Assembly (NCBI GenBank): GCA_903847605.1
Contig: CAINED010000080.1
Location: 62,001 to 126,000, forward strand
Direction: 5' to 3'
Length of the DNA stretch: 64,000 nt
DNA from: an uncultured Hyphomicrobiales bacterium
Lineage (GTDB): Bacteria > Pseudomonadota > Alphaproteobacteria > Rhizobiales > Beijerinckiaceae
Below are positions 52,122 through 61,390 of the stretch, one piece after another. Every line of letters begins with the position of its first letter. Position 1 is the stretch's first letter. The translations under genes were made by a program, and so were the position numbers. A model generated the notes under the pieces. That model was given only the letters and a program-made list of their open reading frames with translations, made no database searches and was not told where the DNA came from.

Positions 52122-53498
52122 GTGTCTGGTTTCGACGTAGATCTATTTGTCATCGGCGCTGGCTCGGGCGGCGTACGCGCTGCGCGCATTGCGGCGGGAT
52201 ATGGCGCGAAAGTGATGGTGGCCGAGGAGTTCCGCGTCGGCGGCACCTGCGTCATCCGCGGCTGCGTTCCCAAGAAGCTCTATGTCTATGCCAGCCGCTT
52301 CGCCGACGATTTTGAAGATGCGGCCGGCTTTGGTTGGACCCTGCCGGGCAAGCCGACGTTCGACTGGCGCACGCTCGTCGAAGCCAAGGAAAAAGAAATC
52401 ACGCGTCTGTCCGGAATCTACAATGCCAACCTCGCCAAGGCCGGCGTTGAGATCGTCATGTCTCGCGCGGTTGTGGAAGACGAACATCACGTTCGCCTCC
52501 TCGCCGACGACAGACGGATCAGCGCGAAATATATATTGGTCGCGACGGGCGGCTCGCCGGCGCTTGAACCCGATGTGCCCGGCCTCGAACATGCGATTTC
52601 GTCGAACGAAGTGTTCGATCTCGCCGAATTCCCCAAGCGCCTGCTCGTGGTCGGCGGCGGTTATATCGCCGTCGAATTCGCCAGCGTCTTTGCGCGTCTC
52701 GGCTCGAAGGTGACGCAATGTTTCCGTGCCGATAACGTCCTGCGCGGTTTCGATGTCGATATGCGCATTGGTCTTGCCGACGCCATGAAACATGCGGGCA
52801 TCGATTTGAAGTCCGGCGCCTTGCCATCAAAGATCGAGAAGATTGCGGACGGCCTGCGCGTGACGCTCACCAATGGCGAGACCGTAGAGGCCGATCAGGT
52901 ATTGGTGGCGACGGGACGTCATGCGCATACTAGGGGGCTTGGCCTCGAACAGGCCGGCGTCGACCTCAAGCCCAATGGCGCGGTGAAGGTGGACTACGCC
53001 TCTCGCTCCAACCTCTCGTCGATCTATGCCGTCGGCGATGTGACCGATCGCATCAATCTCACCCCCGTCGCGATCCGCGAAGGTCACGCCTTCGCCGACA
53101 ATGTGTTCGGGGGCAAGGATATTCACGTCGATCACAGGGATGTGCCGAGCGCGGTCTTCACGACGCCGGAGATCGGCACGGTCGGCATTACCGAAGAGGA
53201 AGCGCGCGCGACCTGCGATGTCGTCGATATCTATCGCGCGGCTTTCCGGCCGATGAAGGCGACGCTTTCCGGCCGCGCCGAGCGCACGATCATGAAAATC
53301 GTCGTCGACGCCAAGACGGACCGCGTATTGGGCGTTCATATTCTCGGTCACGAAGCCGGGGAAATGGCGCAATTGCTCGGCATCGCCGTGAAGATGGGCG
53401 CGAAGAAATCCGACTTCGATGCGACCATGGCATTGCATCCGAGCGCCGCGGAAGAACTCGTCACCATGCGCACGCGCACCGCGCGGTATGAAAAGTAA
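52122..53498 (+). CDS. gor: Glutathione-disulfide reductase
   Basis: The 458-aa product is a class I pyridine nucleotide-disulfide oxidoreductase. It has an FAD motif GAGSGGVRAARIAA, the redox pair Cys43/Cys48 in GGTCVIRGCVPKKLYVYA, an NADPH motif VVGGGYIAVEFA, and the C-terminal LHPSAAEELVTM with the active-site His. It keeps glutathione reduced using NADPH. The RGCVPKKLYVYA form favours glutathione reductase over mercuric reductase or dihydrolipoamide dehydrogenase. The start is GTG at 52122. It is the third gene of the rpiA unit. Confidence 0.95.
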   Translation: MSGFDVDLFVIGAGSGGVRAARIAAGYGAKVMVAEEFRVGGTCVIRGCVPKKLYVYASRFADDFEDAAGFGWTLPGKPTFDWRTLVEAKEKEITRLSGIYNANLAKAGVEIVMSRAVVEDEHHVRLLADDRRISAKYILVATGGSPALEPDVPGLEHAISSNEVFDLAEFPKRLLVVGGGYIAVEFASVFARLGSKVTQCFRADNVLRGFDVDMRIGLADAMKHAGIDLKSGALPSKIEKIADGLRVTLTNGETVEADQVLVATGRHAHTRGLGLEQAGVDLKPNGAVKVDYASRSNLSSIYAVGDVTDRINLTPVAIREGHAFADNVFGGKDIHVDHRDVPSAVFTTPEIGTVGITEEEARATCDVVDIYRAAFRPMKATLSGRAERTIMKIVVDAKTDRVLGVHILGHEAGEMAQLLGIAVKMGAKKSDFDATMALHPSAAEELVTMRTRTARYEK

Positions 53499-53557
53499 GT
53501 TGTTATCCCGGATGCCAAAGGCGATCCGGGATCGCATTGTAATTTGAATACGACACA

Positions 53558-53587
53558 ATCCCGGCTCTCGCTACGCTCGGCCGGGAT
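53558..53587. repeat. REP-like palindromic intergenic element
   Basis: ATCCCGGC (53558-53565) pairs perfectly with GCCGGGAT (53580-53587), closing a 14-nt loop, in the 156-bp gap after gor. A related unit CCCGGATGCC...GATCCGGGAT lies just before it (around 53505-53532). Arrays of such CCCGG hairpins are common between genes in this group. It may also end the gor transcript, although no T-run follows. Confidence 0.55.
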
Positions 53588-53654
53588 GACATCAGAGCCC
53601 TTGCACTCCGCCTTCCCCGCCTCCATCATGTGCGCAAACAAGAGGGGGAGACGC

Positions 53655-54416
53655 ATGTACGAGGATCTCAAGCAAAAACTCATCGACGCTGGCCGGGTTC
53701 TCTATTCCGAGGGTCTCGGCGATTATGTCGCAGGCCATGTCAGCCTGCGTCTGCCGGACAATCCCGGTCGCTTTTTGATGAAACCCGCCGGTATCGGCCT
53801 CGAAGAAATGAACCAGAACAACATCATCACTGTCGATCTCGACGGGATGAAGGTCGAGGGCGTTTCCAACCGCCACAATGAAGTTTTCATTCATTCGGAA
53901 ATCCTGCGCGCGCGGCCGGACGTGAACTCGGTTGTGCATGCCCATCCCCTGCACACCGTCGCTTTTTCGACACTCGGCAAGGAATTGCGCGCGGTCGGCA
54001 ACGACGCCACCGTCTTTCATGGCGGCGTGCCCGTGTTCTCAGAAACGACCGATCTGATCACGACGAAAGAGCGCGGCAAGGCGCTGGCGGAGACGCTTGG
54101 CAAGCGGCCCGTGGCGATCCTGCGCAATCATGGCATTGCGGCGACGGGCGCCAGCGTGCAGGAATCCGTGTGGATGTCGCTGAAGATCGAACGCGCCTGC
54201 CAGATGCAGTTGCTGGCGGAAAATGCCGGCGGGCCGAAACTCTTCGTCAAGGACGAGGATGTCGCCGACAAGCAGAAGAAATCGCTGCGGCAGGACCTCT
54301 ACGACAACGCCTTCGATTACGCGCTGCGCAAGTTCAGGCGCACCTACTGCGCATGTTGCCTCGACAAGGAAGATGTCGTCGCGCCATCGACCTTCAAGGC
54401 GAGCCCCGGAGGTTGA
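53655..54416 (+). CDS. Class II aldolase/adducin family protein
   Basis: The 253-aa product has the class II aldolase zinc-site pattern with HNEVFIHSEIL, VVHAHPLHTVAF (HxH) and a later His in RNHGIAATG. Members include fuculose-phosphate and ribulose-phosphate aldolases and epimerases; the reaction is not clear. The C terminus has a Cys cluster CACCLDKED. ATG at 53655 with GGGGGAG upstream is chosen; an upstream extension from 53544 lies in the REP-like repeat and is unlikely. No partner gene indicates the substrate. Confidence 0.87.
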   Translation: MYEDLKQKLIDAGRVLYSEGLGDYVAGHVSLRLPDNPGRFLMKPAGIGLEEMNQNNIITVDLDGMKVEGVSNRHNEVFIHSEILRARPDVNSVVHAHPLHTVAFSTLGKELRAVGNDATVFHGGVPVFSETTDLITTKERGKALAETLGKRPVAILRNHGIAATGASVQESVWMSLKIERACQMQLLAENAGGPKLFVKDEDVADKQKKSLRQDLYDNAFDYALRKFRRTYCACCLDKEDVVAPSTFKASPGG

Positions 54417-54497
54417 GTGGAGAGCGCGATGAGGAAGCTCCCCCTTCGTGTCGCAGCGGTGGCGCTGGCTATACCGCTGGCCGTTCCAAGCGGCGAG

Positions 54498-55040
54498 CTA
54501 TTGCGCCGAAGGCGCGTCTTCTTCGCGCACTTCCTTCACGCCGCCGATCATCGCGGCGACCAGGTTTTCCCGTTGCCGCCATGATGTGAAGACCACCCCC
54601 GCAACATGCAGCGCCACGAGCGGCAAAATCAGCGTGCCGAGGGCGGCATGCAAGTCTTCGAGCCACTCCTCGCCCCAGAAGCGATCGGTCGTGTAGAGCC
54701 AGCCTGTGACACCGGTTGCCAGAACCGTGCCCAGCAGCGCGACGATCATCCAGCCGCCGAGCGGATTATGTCCGAGGTGGCGTTTCTCACGCCCCGCAAG
54801 GACATCGCGCGCATAGGCGATTGTTTCGCCGGGCGAACGGATGAAGTCGACGAAACGCGCATGCGCCGAACCTGTGAAGCCCCAGACCACACGAATTGCA
54901 ACGACAGCGAGGACGAGATAGCCGAAATAATCGTGGACCCGCCCAAAACCTTCACGAGTGAACCAGGAAGCGAAGACGGCGACGACCAAAGTCCAATGGC
55001 CGATCCGCACCAGCGGATCCCACACGCGGACCGTTTTCAC
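54498..55040 (-). CDS. Cytochrome b561
   Basis: The 180-aa product is a four-helix diheme b-type cytochrome. Likely heme ligands are in RIGHWTLVVAVFA, RVHDYFGYLVLA, EDLHAALGTLIL and LVALHVAGVVF. It transfers electrons in the inner membrane. The gene starts 4 bp after the stop of the PepSY protein gene, and such pairs are frequent, with the small periplasmic protein as partner. The C-terminal tail is short and charged. Confidence 0.92.
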   Translation of the reverse strand: MKTVRVWDPLVRIGHWTLVVAVFASWFTREGFGRVHDYFGYLVLAVVAIRVVWGFTGSAHARFVDFIRSPGETIAYARDVLAGREKRHLGHNPLGGWMIVALLGTVLATGVTGWLYTTDRFWGEEWLEDLHAALGTLILPLVALHVAGVVFTSWRQRENLVAAMIGGVKEVREEDAPSAQ

Positions 55041-55044
55041 GGCG

Positions 55045-55326
55045 TTATCTCGTGCTGGTGAGGATGTGCTCGAAGGTCACGGGGTGAAAGTAGGATTCGA
55101 CCCGTTGGCCCTTTTCGTTCACGGCATAGACTTCGTAACAACCGCCGTCCTCCTTGATGCGGCGGATGTTCCAGCCTTTCGCAGTGAGATTGGCTTTCAG
55201 CGCATCCATCGTCTTCCAGCCTGATTTCGGGCCGGACTTGCAGGTGGCGAGGCCAGTCGCGTCAGCCGACTGTACCGCGACTAACGCTGCAATGGCGAAA
55301 GATGCAGCGAGCGCAATTATTCTCAT
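55045..55326 (-). CDS. Exported PepSY-domain protein
   Basis: The 93-aa product has a signal peptide (IIALAASFAIAALVAVQSADA) followed by a PepSY-like domain: LKANLTAKGWNIRRIKEDGG, CYEVYAVNEKGQRVESY and FHPVTFEHI. Such proteins are commonly encoded beside cytochrome b561 genes. ATG at 55326 has TGGAGG upstream; longer frames reaching 55557 are not needed. Two cysteines in the mature protein may pair. Confidence 0.88.
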   Translation of the reverse strand: MRIIALAASFAIAALVAVQSADATGLATCKSGPKSGWKTMDALKANLTAKGWNIRRIKEDGGCYEVYAVNEKGQRVESYFHPVTFEHILTSTR

Positions 55327-55436
55327 GGCAAACCTCCAGCGCAGTTCGTACGATACTTGCAAAGATTGCCGCGTCGTGCGCGCGACACAAGTTAACTTTC
55401 GGCAATCTTGGCGGAAGGCTGTCGGCCTCTCATCAA

Positions 55437-55769
55437 CTATTCGAGAGCGCCGGACTCCTCGAGCAATTTTTCGGCTTCCGCAATTTTTTCCATCGCGGCT
55501 TTGTTGCCTTTGAATTTTGTCTTGAGCGCTGTTAGGCGGCGCTTGTTGCCGCTGCACAATTCCCTGATTTTCTTTGCGACTTCGGCTGCCCGTTGCTTCT
55601 CGGCGCGAGTCTTTGGATTTTCCGGAACCTCGCCGCCGAAATGCACGCAGCCCTCCGCCCGTTCCAGAAAATCCGATGCTTCTTTCGGCGCTGCGGTCTG
55701 CGCATGAACGCCAGCCGAAATCAAAGCTGCAATTGCAATCGAGACCAGTCGAATTTTCATACCGTTCAT
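55437..55769 (-). CDS. Small exported, highly charged protein
   Basis: The 110-aa product has a signal peptide (IRLVSIAIAALISAGVHAQ) and a Lys/Glu-rich helical mature part with two Cys residues (EGCVHFGGE and RELCSGNKRR). The family is unknown to me. AAGGAATT lies before ATG at 55769; ATG at 55793 and 55760 are in frame too. It sits between the flavin monooxygenase gene (20 bp upstream) and the PepSY gene (110 bp downstream) on the same strand. Confidence 0.7.
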   Translation of the reverse strand: MNGMKIRLVSIAIAALISAGVHAQTAAPKEASDFLERAEGCVHFGGEVPENPKTRAEKQRAAEVAKKIRELCSGNKRRLTALKTKFKGNKAAMEKIAEAEKLLEESGALE

Positions 55770-55789
55770 TCCAATTCCTTCTCTTGCGT

Positions 55790-57142
55790 TCACTGCGCCG
55801 CCTGTTGCTTGTGTGCGCCCGAGAAAAAGCGATTCTCCGGCCTTGGCAACCCCAAATTTTCCCTGAGCGTTACACCCTCATATTCCCTGCGGAAAATGCC
55901 GCGCCGCTGCAATTCCGGCACGAGATTGTCGACGAAATCATAGAGCCCGCCGGGGTGATAGGGGAACTGGATGGTGAAACCATCCGAGCCTTCCATCGTC
56001 AGCCATTCCTCCATTTCGTCGGCGACGCTTTTCACTGTGCCAACCATCGCGAGACTCGCATAACCGCCGATGCGCTGCGCAAGCTGGCGCACGGTGAGAT
56101 TGTCGCGTTTGGCGATCATGATGGCGCGTTCGCGCGAGGTCTTGCCATGCTCGGTCTCGGGAATATCGGGCAGCGGCGCATCGAGATCGAAGGTCGAAGC
56201 GTCGACGCCCAGCGCGATCGACAATGAAGGCAGGCAGGAATCCTCATGCACGAGAGAGTCGAGGATGGCGCGCTTCTTCTTCGCTTCGTCGATGGTGTCG
56301 CCGAGTATGACCATGCAGGCCGGCAATATCTTGATGTGATCGCGATTGCGTCCGAGCCGTTCGGCGCGGCCTTTCACGTCGGCGAAGAATTCGCGTGCGA
56401 CTGTGAGATTGGGCAGCGATGTGAACACCATTTCGGCAGTTTCGGCCGCCAGTTGCCGGCCCGGCTCCGAAGCGCCCGCCTGCACGATGACAGGCCAACC
56501 CTGCACGGGACGGGCTATGTTCAGGGGGCCCCGCACGTCCAAAAATTCGCCGTGATGATCGAGCACATGGATCTTGTCGGGATCGGAGAAAATGCCGCTC
56601 TCGACATCGCGGACGATGGCGTCGTCGGCGAAGGAATCCCATAGACCTGTGACCACATCGTAGAACTCGCGCGCGCGGCGATAGCGCACGGCGTGCTCCA
56701 TATGTCCCTTCATGCCAAAATTCAGCGCGGCGTCGGGGTTGGAGGTCGTGACGATGTTCCAGGCCGCGCGGCCGTTGCTGATGTGATCGAGCGAGGCGAA
56801 GCGCCGCGCGATATGATAGGCGGCGTCGTAAGTCGTCGACGCCGTCGCCGCAAGGCCGATGCGCTGCGTCGACACCGCCAGCGCCGAGAGCAGCGTGAAC
56901 GGTTCGAACGAAGTGACCGTATGGCTGCGGCGCAGCGCCTTGAAGGGCATGTTCAGCACGGCCATGTGATCGGCCATGAAGAAGGAATCGAATTTCCCCG
57001 CTTCAAGCTTTTGCGCCAGCGTCTGCAGCTTGGCGAAATTGAAGTTCACGTCCGGCCAAGCGCCGGGATAACGCCACGCGCCGGTATGTATTGTGGCGGG
57101 GCGCATGAAGGCGCCGAGATGAAGCTGCTTCTTGCCGGACAT
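55790..57142 (-). CDS. NtaA/SnaA/DszA-type FMN-dependent monooxygenase
   Basis: The 450-aa product belongs to the luciferase-like two-component flavin monooxygenase group by its length and by FFMADHMAVL, ISNGRAAWNIVTTSNPDAALNFG, and WPVIVQAGASEPGRQLAA. Such enzymes use FMNH2 from a separate reductase to oxidise chelators, sulfones or similar compounds. No reductase gene is adjacent. The start chosen, ATG at 57142, has GAAGG upstream; the frame remains open to 57268. It diverges from the RTX gene at 57405 across a 262-bp region with two AATGCCGG direct repeats (57312-57319, 57329-57336). Confidence 0.9.
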   Translation of the reverse strand: MSGKKQLHLGAFMRPATIHTGAWRYPGAWPDVNFNFAKLQTLAQKLEAGKFDSFFMADHMAVLNMPFKALRRSHTVTSFEPFTLLSALAVSTQRIGLAATASTTYDAAYHIARRFASLDHISNGRAAWNIVTTSNPDAALNFGMKGHMEHAVRYRRAREFYDVVTGLWDSFADDAIVRDVESGIFSDPDKIHVLDHHGEFLDVRGPLNIARPVQGWPVIVQAGASEPGRQLAAETAEMVFTSLPNLTVAREFFADVKGRAERLGRNRDHIKILPACMVILGDTIDEAKKKRAILDSLVHEDSCLPSLSIALGVDASTFDLDAPLPDIPETEHGKTSRERAIMIAKRDNLTVRQLAQRIGGYASLAMVGTVKSVADEMEEWLTMEGSDGFTIQFPYHPGGLYDFVDNLVPELQRRGIFRREYEGVTLRENLGLPRPENRFFSGAHKQQAAQ

Positions 57143-57404
57143 GATCAGACCTTCGCTTGATGTGCAGGTTGAAGCTAAACCTTCCTGCCGGGGAGGGGAA
57201 GTCCGGCTGGCAAGGAAGGGCGTTGGCGCCGGGCATTGCCTGTCCGAAAAACTCGATTTATTATGCATAGTTAGACGGCAAAGCGCGCATCATAACAGCG
57301 ACGCCGTCCGGAATGCCGGAATTCCCGAAATGCCGGTTGCCCCAGACGCATACCGGTCTCAACCGCAATTTTAATTCGTTCTGCGAAGGCGGAAGGAGTG
57401 CATC

Positions 57405-60077
57405 ATGGCCGGACCCGGTGGCACCGTCATTTTGACCGACGGCGACGATTTCTTTCCTGGTGGCGGCGACGACAACTCGGGTAACGAAACGATATACGCG
57501 CAAGGCGGTGACGATACCGTCCATGGCGGTCTTGGCAACGATGCGATCCTAGGTGGATCAGGCAACGATACACTCTACGGCGACGACGGCGACGATTCGC
57601 TGGGCGGCTACGAGGGCGACGATTATCTCTACGGCGGAATTGGCAACGACCATCTCATCGGCTTCGAGGGCAACGACACGCTCGACGGCGGCGAGGGCAA
57701 CGATTCTCTCGTGGATCTCGGTGAAGGCGACCATATTTTTCATGGCGGCAGTGGCGACGACTATATTGAAAGCGCTCAGGCCGGGAACGATCAGCTCTTC
57801 GGCGATTCCGGCAACGATACCCTTCTGGGACGCGCCGGCGATCTGCTGGATGGCGGCAGTGGCATAGATTATCTCAGCCTCGACCTCTCCGCATCGTCCC
57901 TCGATTTCAATATCGACTATCTCGATCAGGTCGGATCGGCATTAATCCTCGCCGACGGCACAAGCATCCAGGATATCGAAAGCTACCAACTCTCTACGGG
58001 CAGCGGCAACGATACCTTCGATTTTCGCGGAAATAACAGCGGTGCGTCTGTCCAGATCACGTCCGGGGCCGGAGATGACGTATTTTATGTCAACGAGGCG
58101 ACGATCGGAAGTTTCATGGCCTTTATGGGAGGCGGATACGATACTTTGATCGGCGAATTCGGGACAGTTTCAGTTTCGGTTATTGTTTCGGAGGCCAGTA
58201 TCAACGCTGGTGGGAACGGCATCAGCACAAGCGGCGTGGAGCGTAGCATAGTAACATCCGGTTCCGGCGACGATCAGCTTTACGGAGCATCAGGCAACGA
58301 CTGGTTCAGCGCCGGCGCAGGCAACGATATTCTGCACGGCGGCGGCGGCGAAGATCATCTCGAAGCAGGCGATGGCAACGACACGATCACCGACGAAGGC
58401 TCGGTCGCGGATATCGATGCGGGAGCCGGGAACGACACGATCAACATTGCCTTCTTCACGTCGGGGGCGATCAACGGCGGAAGCGACACGGACCGGCTCG
58501 TTCTCTTGAATTCAGTCAATCTGTCTCAACTGACTTTGAGTGGCGTCGAATATCTTGTGACGAACACCAACGTCGGCATTGGCCGAGCTGCGGATTTTCA
58601 AAGCTTTTCCAGAATTTATGGCTCGACGGTCAACACGACATGGCCCGTGGTGCTGCAACTAGTAGCGACGGGTGCCAGCACGACGCTCGATCTTTCAGCC
58701 GCCTTGGCGAGCGAAGGCGGGCGGGCCGTCCAGGTCACGGGAACATTGGACGACGAGACCATCACCAGTTTCGATCGAGACGACATACTCGAAGGCATGG
58801 GCGGCAACGATGTGCTCAACGGCGGCCTCGGCAGCGACACGCTCGATGGTGGCGCAGGCAACGATCACCTCGTCGGCGGGACGGAAGGAGATACGCTTAT
58901 CGGCGGCGCAGGCAACGATCTGCTTGATGGCGGCGGCGATGCCGACACGGCCAGTTACGCAAACGCGACAGGCAGCGTGACCGTCAACCTGCTCCTCGCC
59001 GGTGCGCAGAATACACTGGGAGCGGGCACGGATACGCTCGTGAGCATCGAATATCTGACAGGCTCGCAATACGGCGATACGCTGACAGGAAATAACGGTA
59101 CGAATATCATCAATGGCGGCGGCGGCAACGATATCATAAACGGCCGCGGAAACATCGACTTCATGACCGGCGGCACGGGCGACGATCGGTACTATGTCGA
59201 CGATGCCAGTGATGTGGTGACAGAGATCGCAGGCCAGGGCAGCGATCGCGTCTACGCGAGCGTGAATTATACATTGGGAACAGGACAGTCGATCGAGTTC
59301 CTGCTGGCCAACGCCGGCGCCACTTCATTGACGCTGCGCGGCAACGAACTCGCCAACAATATCCAGGGTAATTCCGGCAACGATACCCTTGAGGGACGCG
59401 ACGGCGCCGACATTCTGGACGGCCGCGGAGGCATCGACGATATGTCCGGCGGTAACGGAAACGACAAATATTATGTCGACAACGCCAATGACGTTCTTCA
59501 CGAGGGCGCCAGTGAAGGCACGCTCGACATTGTCTATGCCAGCGTCGATTACACGTTGGCGTCAGGCGAGTATGTCGAGCGTCTCTACGCCAACGTGAAC
59601 ACGGCGCTGACATTGACCGGCAACGAATTTGCCAACGGCATTTTTGGCGCGGCCGGCAACGACACGCTGAATGGCGGCGCGGGCGCAGACACGCTCACCG
59701 GCAACGGTGGCGCCGACCGTCTCGTCGGCGGGGCGGGCATCGACACGCTGTTCGGCAATGCCGGCGGGGATGTCTTCGTGCTCTCCAACCTCGCCGCTGA
59801 CCGCGACGGCATCCGCGACTGGGCCACGGAGGACCAGATCGAGATATCCGCGTCGCTGTTCGGCGGTGGACTTGTCGCGGGCTCTCTGGCAGGCGGACAG
59901 TTCGCGACGAACGGAACCGGCGTTGCAGGCGATGCGGATGATCGCTTCGTCTACAACACTTCGAACGGCGCGCTATATTTCGACATCGACGGCAGTGGCG
60001 ATGACGCGCGCGTGCAGATCGCAAGCCTGACGGGAATACCGGCGTTGACGGCTGCGGATTTCAATATCGTCGCCTGA
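57405..60077 (+). CDS. RTX calcium-binding repeat protein (predicted type I secretion substrate)
   Basis: The 890-aa product is filled with GGxGxDxLx nonapeptide repeats, for example GGLGNDAILGGSGNDTLYG near residue 40 and more blocks near 300 and 460-520. It has no N-terminal signal peptide, as expected for type I secretion. Two 80-90-residue modules (residues about 586-667 and 680-765) share a YYVDDASDVV opening and a YASV.YTL core. The C-terminal 100 residues (FVLSNLAADRDGIRDW onward, with ALYFDIDGSGDDA) would hold the export signal. No enzyme domain is visible. The first residues are low-complexity. Ca2+ would fold the repeats outside the cell. Confidence 0.93.
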   Translation: MAGPGGTVILTDGDDFFPGGGDDNSGNETIYAQGGDDTVHGGLGNDAILGGSGNDTLYGDDGDDSLGGYEGDDYLYGGIGNDHLIGFEGNDTLDGGEGNDSLVDLGEGDHIFHGGSGDDYIESAQAGNDQLFGDSGNDTLLGRAGDLLDGGSGIDYLSLDLSASSLDFNIDYLDQVGSALILADGTSIQDIESYQLSTGSGNDTFDFRGNNSGASVQITSGAGDDVFYVNEATIGSFMAFMGGGYDTLIGEFGTVSVSVIVSEASINAGGNGISTSGVERSIVTSGSGDDQLYGASGNDWFSAGAGNDILHGGGGEDHLEAGDGNDTITDEGSVADIDAGAGNDTINIAFFTSGAINGGSDTDRLVLLNSVNLSQLTLSGVEYLVTNTNVGIGRAADFQSFSRIYGSTVNTTWPVVLQLVATGASTTLDLSAALASEGGRAVQVTGTLDDETITSFDRDDILEGMGGNDVLNGGLGSDTLDGGAGNDHLVGGTEGDTLIGGAGNDLLDGGGDADTASYANATGSVTVNLLLAGAQNTLGAGTDTLVSIEYLTGSQYGDTLTGNNGTNIINGGGGNDIINGRGNIDFMTGGTGDDRYYVDDASDVVTEIAGQGSDRVYASVNYTLGTGQSIEFLLANAGATSLTLRGNELANNIQGNSGNDTLEGRDGADILDGRGGIDDMSGGNGNDKYYVDNANDVLHEGASEGTLDIVYASVDYTLASGEYVERLYANVNTALTLTGNEFANGIFGAAGNDTLNGGAGADTLTGNGGADRLVGGAGIDTLFGNAGGDVFVLSNLAADRDGIRDWATEDQIEISASLFGGGLVAGSLAGGQFATNGTGVAGDADDRFVYNTSNGALYFDIDGSGDDARVQIASLTGIPALTAADFNIVA

Positions 60078-60159
60078 CCCGCGCTCCGGTGCAGATTTCG
60101 CCTCTCCTCTTGGCCCGGCATTCATGTATGATCGGGTCAAGGGAGACAGGGAGGACTGC

Positions 60160-61134
60160 ATGTTTGCGAAGTTTGGCCGCAGTTTCACATTGCTTGGCGT
60201 CGTGCTCATGGCATTGCCCGCGCAGGCCCAGCAATGGCCGGACAAATCCATCCGTCTATACGTCGCGCAGGGGCCCGGCGGCGGGCAGGATACGATCGCG
60301 CGCTATCTCTCAGAGAAGGTCTCGGGCGTTCTCAAGCAGCAGATCATCGTCGAGAACCGCGCAGGCGCTGGCGCCATCATCGGCATGCAGGCGGCGGCGC
60401 GCGCGCCGGCGGACGGCTATAATTTCGCGATGACGTCATCGGCAGGCATGGCGTCGAACCCGCATCTGGTAAAGGCGTTGCCCTACGATCCGCTCATGGA
60501 TTTCACGCCCGTGGCGATGATCAGCCGTCCCGGCTTTCTCATCTCCATCAATGCGAAGTCGCCGCACAAGACGCTGGCCGATGTCATCGCGCATGAGAAG
60601 GCCAATCCCGGCTCTCTCTCCGTCGTCATCGACGGCCCGCGCAACGCGACGGGGCTCACCGCTGCCTATCTCAACAAGATCGCGGGCATCAACATACGTC
60701 TTGTGCCCTATACATCGCCTGCACAGGGCCTGCAGGACGTGATCGGCGGCAATGTCGATCTCTTTGTGCAGGCAGTGGGACTGCAACTGCCGCAGATCGA
60801 GGCGGGCAGGCTTCGCCCGCTGGCCGTATCGAGCGTGCAACGCGAGCCTGCATTGCCTGATGTCCAGACCGTGGGCGAAACCTATCCGGGCTTCGCCCTG
60901 GTCGGCTGGCTGATGATCTCGGCGCCAACGGGTACGCCGAAGGAAGCTGTCGAGGGCATGAACCGCGCATTCGATACGGTACTCAAGATGCCCGACGTGC
61001 AGGCCTGGATGACGCGCAACGGCTCGCATAACAGGACGGGCGCGGGCACGCTGGCCGAACTCGATTCATTCGTGAAGAACGAGATCGAGATATGGGGCAA
61101 GGCCGTGAAGGCGATTGGCCTCGAGCCGATGTAG
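60160..61134 (+). CDS. Tripartite tricarboxylate transporter solute-binding protein (Bug/TctC family)
   Basis: The 324-aa product has a signal peptide (SFTLLGVVLMALPAQAQ) and the Bug-family layout: WPDKSIRLYVAQGPGGGQDTIARYL, ENRAGAGAIIGMQAAARAPADGY and VALVGWLM-like C-terminal segments. It binds a small organic acid in the periplasm. The ligand is unknown, and the TctA/TctB membrane parts are not in the window, so it may be an orphan. ATG at 60160 with GGGAGG upstream is chosen; ATG at 60124 is in frame but less likely. It lies between two RTX genes on the same strand. Confidence 0.9.
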   Translation: MFAKFGRSFTLLGVVLMALPAQAQQWPDKSIRLYVAQGPGGGQDTIARYLSEKVSGVLKQQIIVENRAGAGAIIGMQAAARAPADGYNFAMTSSAGMASNPHLVKALPYDPLMDFTPVAMISRPGFLISINAKSPHKTLADVIAHEKANPGSLSVVIDGPRNATGLTAAYLNKIAGINIRLVPYTSPAQGLQDVIGGNVDLFVQAVGLQLPQIEAGRLRPLAVSSVQREPALPDVQTVGETYPGFALVGWLMISAPTGTPKEAVEGMNRAFDTVLKMPDVQAWMTRNGSHNRTGAGTLAELDSFVKNEIEIWGKAVKAIGLEPM

Positions 61135-61272
61135 CCTGTGGTTGCGGGACTTATTCGCTTAGTTATGGAGATTCGCGCGCTGTTTCGCCCGGTGTATTGT
61201 GTCTTTTGCGCAACGCGTCGGGAAGGAGACCTAGCGCCTCCGTAAGCATTCGAAAGACGTGCGCCGCCAATA

Positions 61273-61321
61273 AGTTGCAAAGTTGCAACAGCTTGACAGT
61301 TTAGTGGAAGGCCGCGAGATT
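61273..61321 (+). promoter_or_regulatory. Candidate promoter and tandem repeat upstream of the second RTX gene
   Basis: TTGACA at 61293-61298 is a perfect -35 hexamer; at 17-bp spacing the -10 position reads GAGATT (61316-61321), a weak match. Directly upstream two tandem copies of AGTTGCAA (61273-61280, 61281-61288) may be an activator or repressor site. The gap before the second RTX gene is 256 bp. Confidence 0.4.
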
Positions 61322-61390
61322 TCCGCGCGGAATGCCGCCGCATGCCGGCGATGTGTTTGATCCACACCCGATTTTCGCCGGAGCTCTCCC

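Noticed and set aside
54429-54584. A 51-codon frame starting with a signal-peptide-like sequence after the aldolase-like gene
   Set aside because: Its second half is antisense to the cytochrome b561 gene, it has no known family, and the hydrophobic start could be chance; a decayed gene remnant is possible but not supported.
57450-60000. Regular repeats in the DNA that could suggest a CRISPR or tandem-repeat array
   Set aside because: They are in-frame RTX codons (GGxGxDxLx) of variable sequence within one long gene, not spaced identical repeats.
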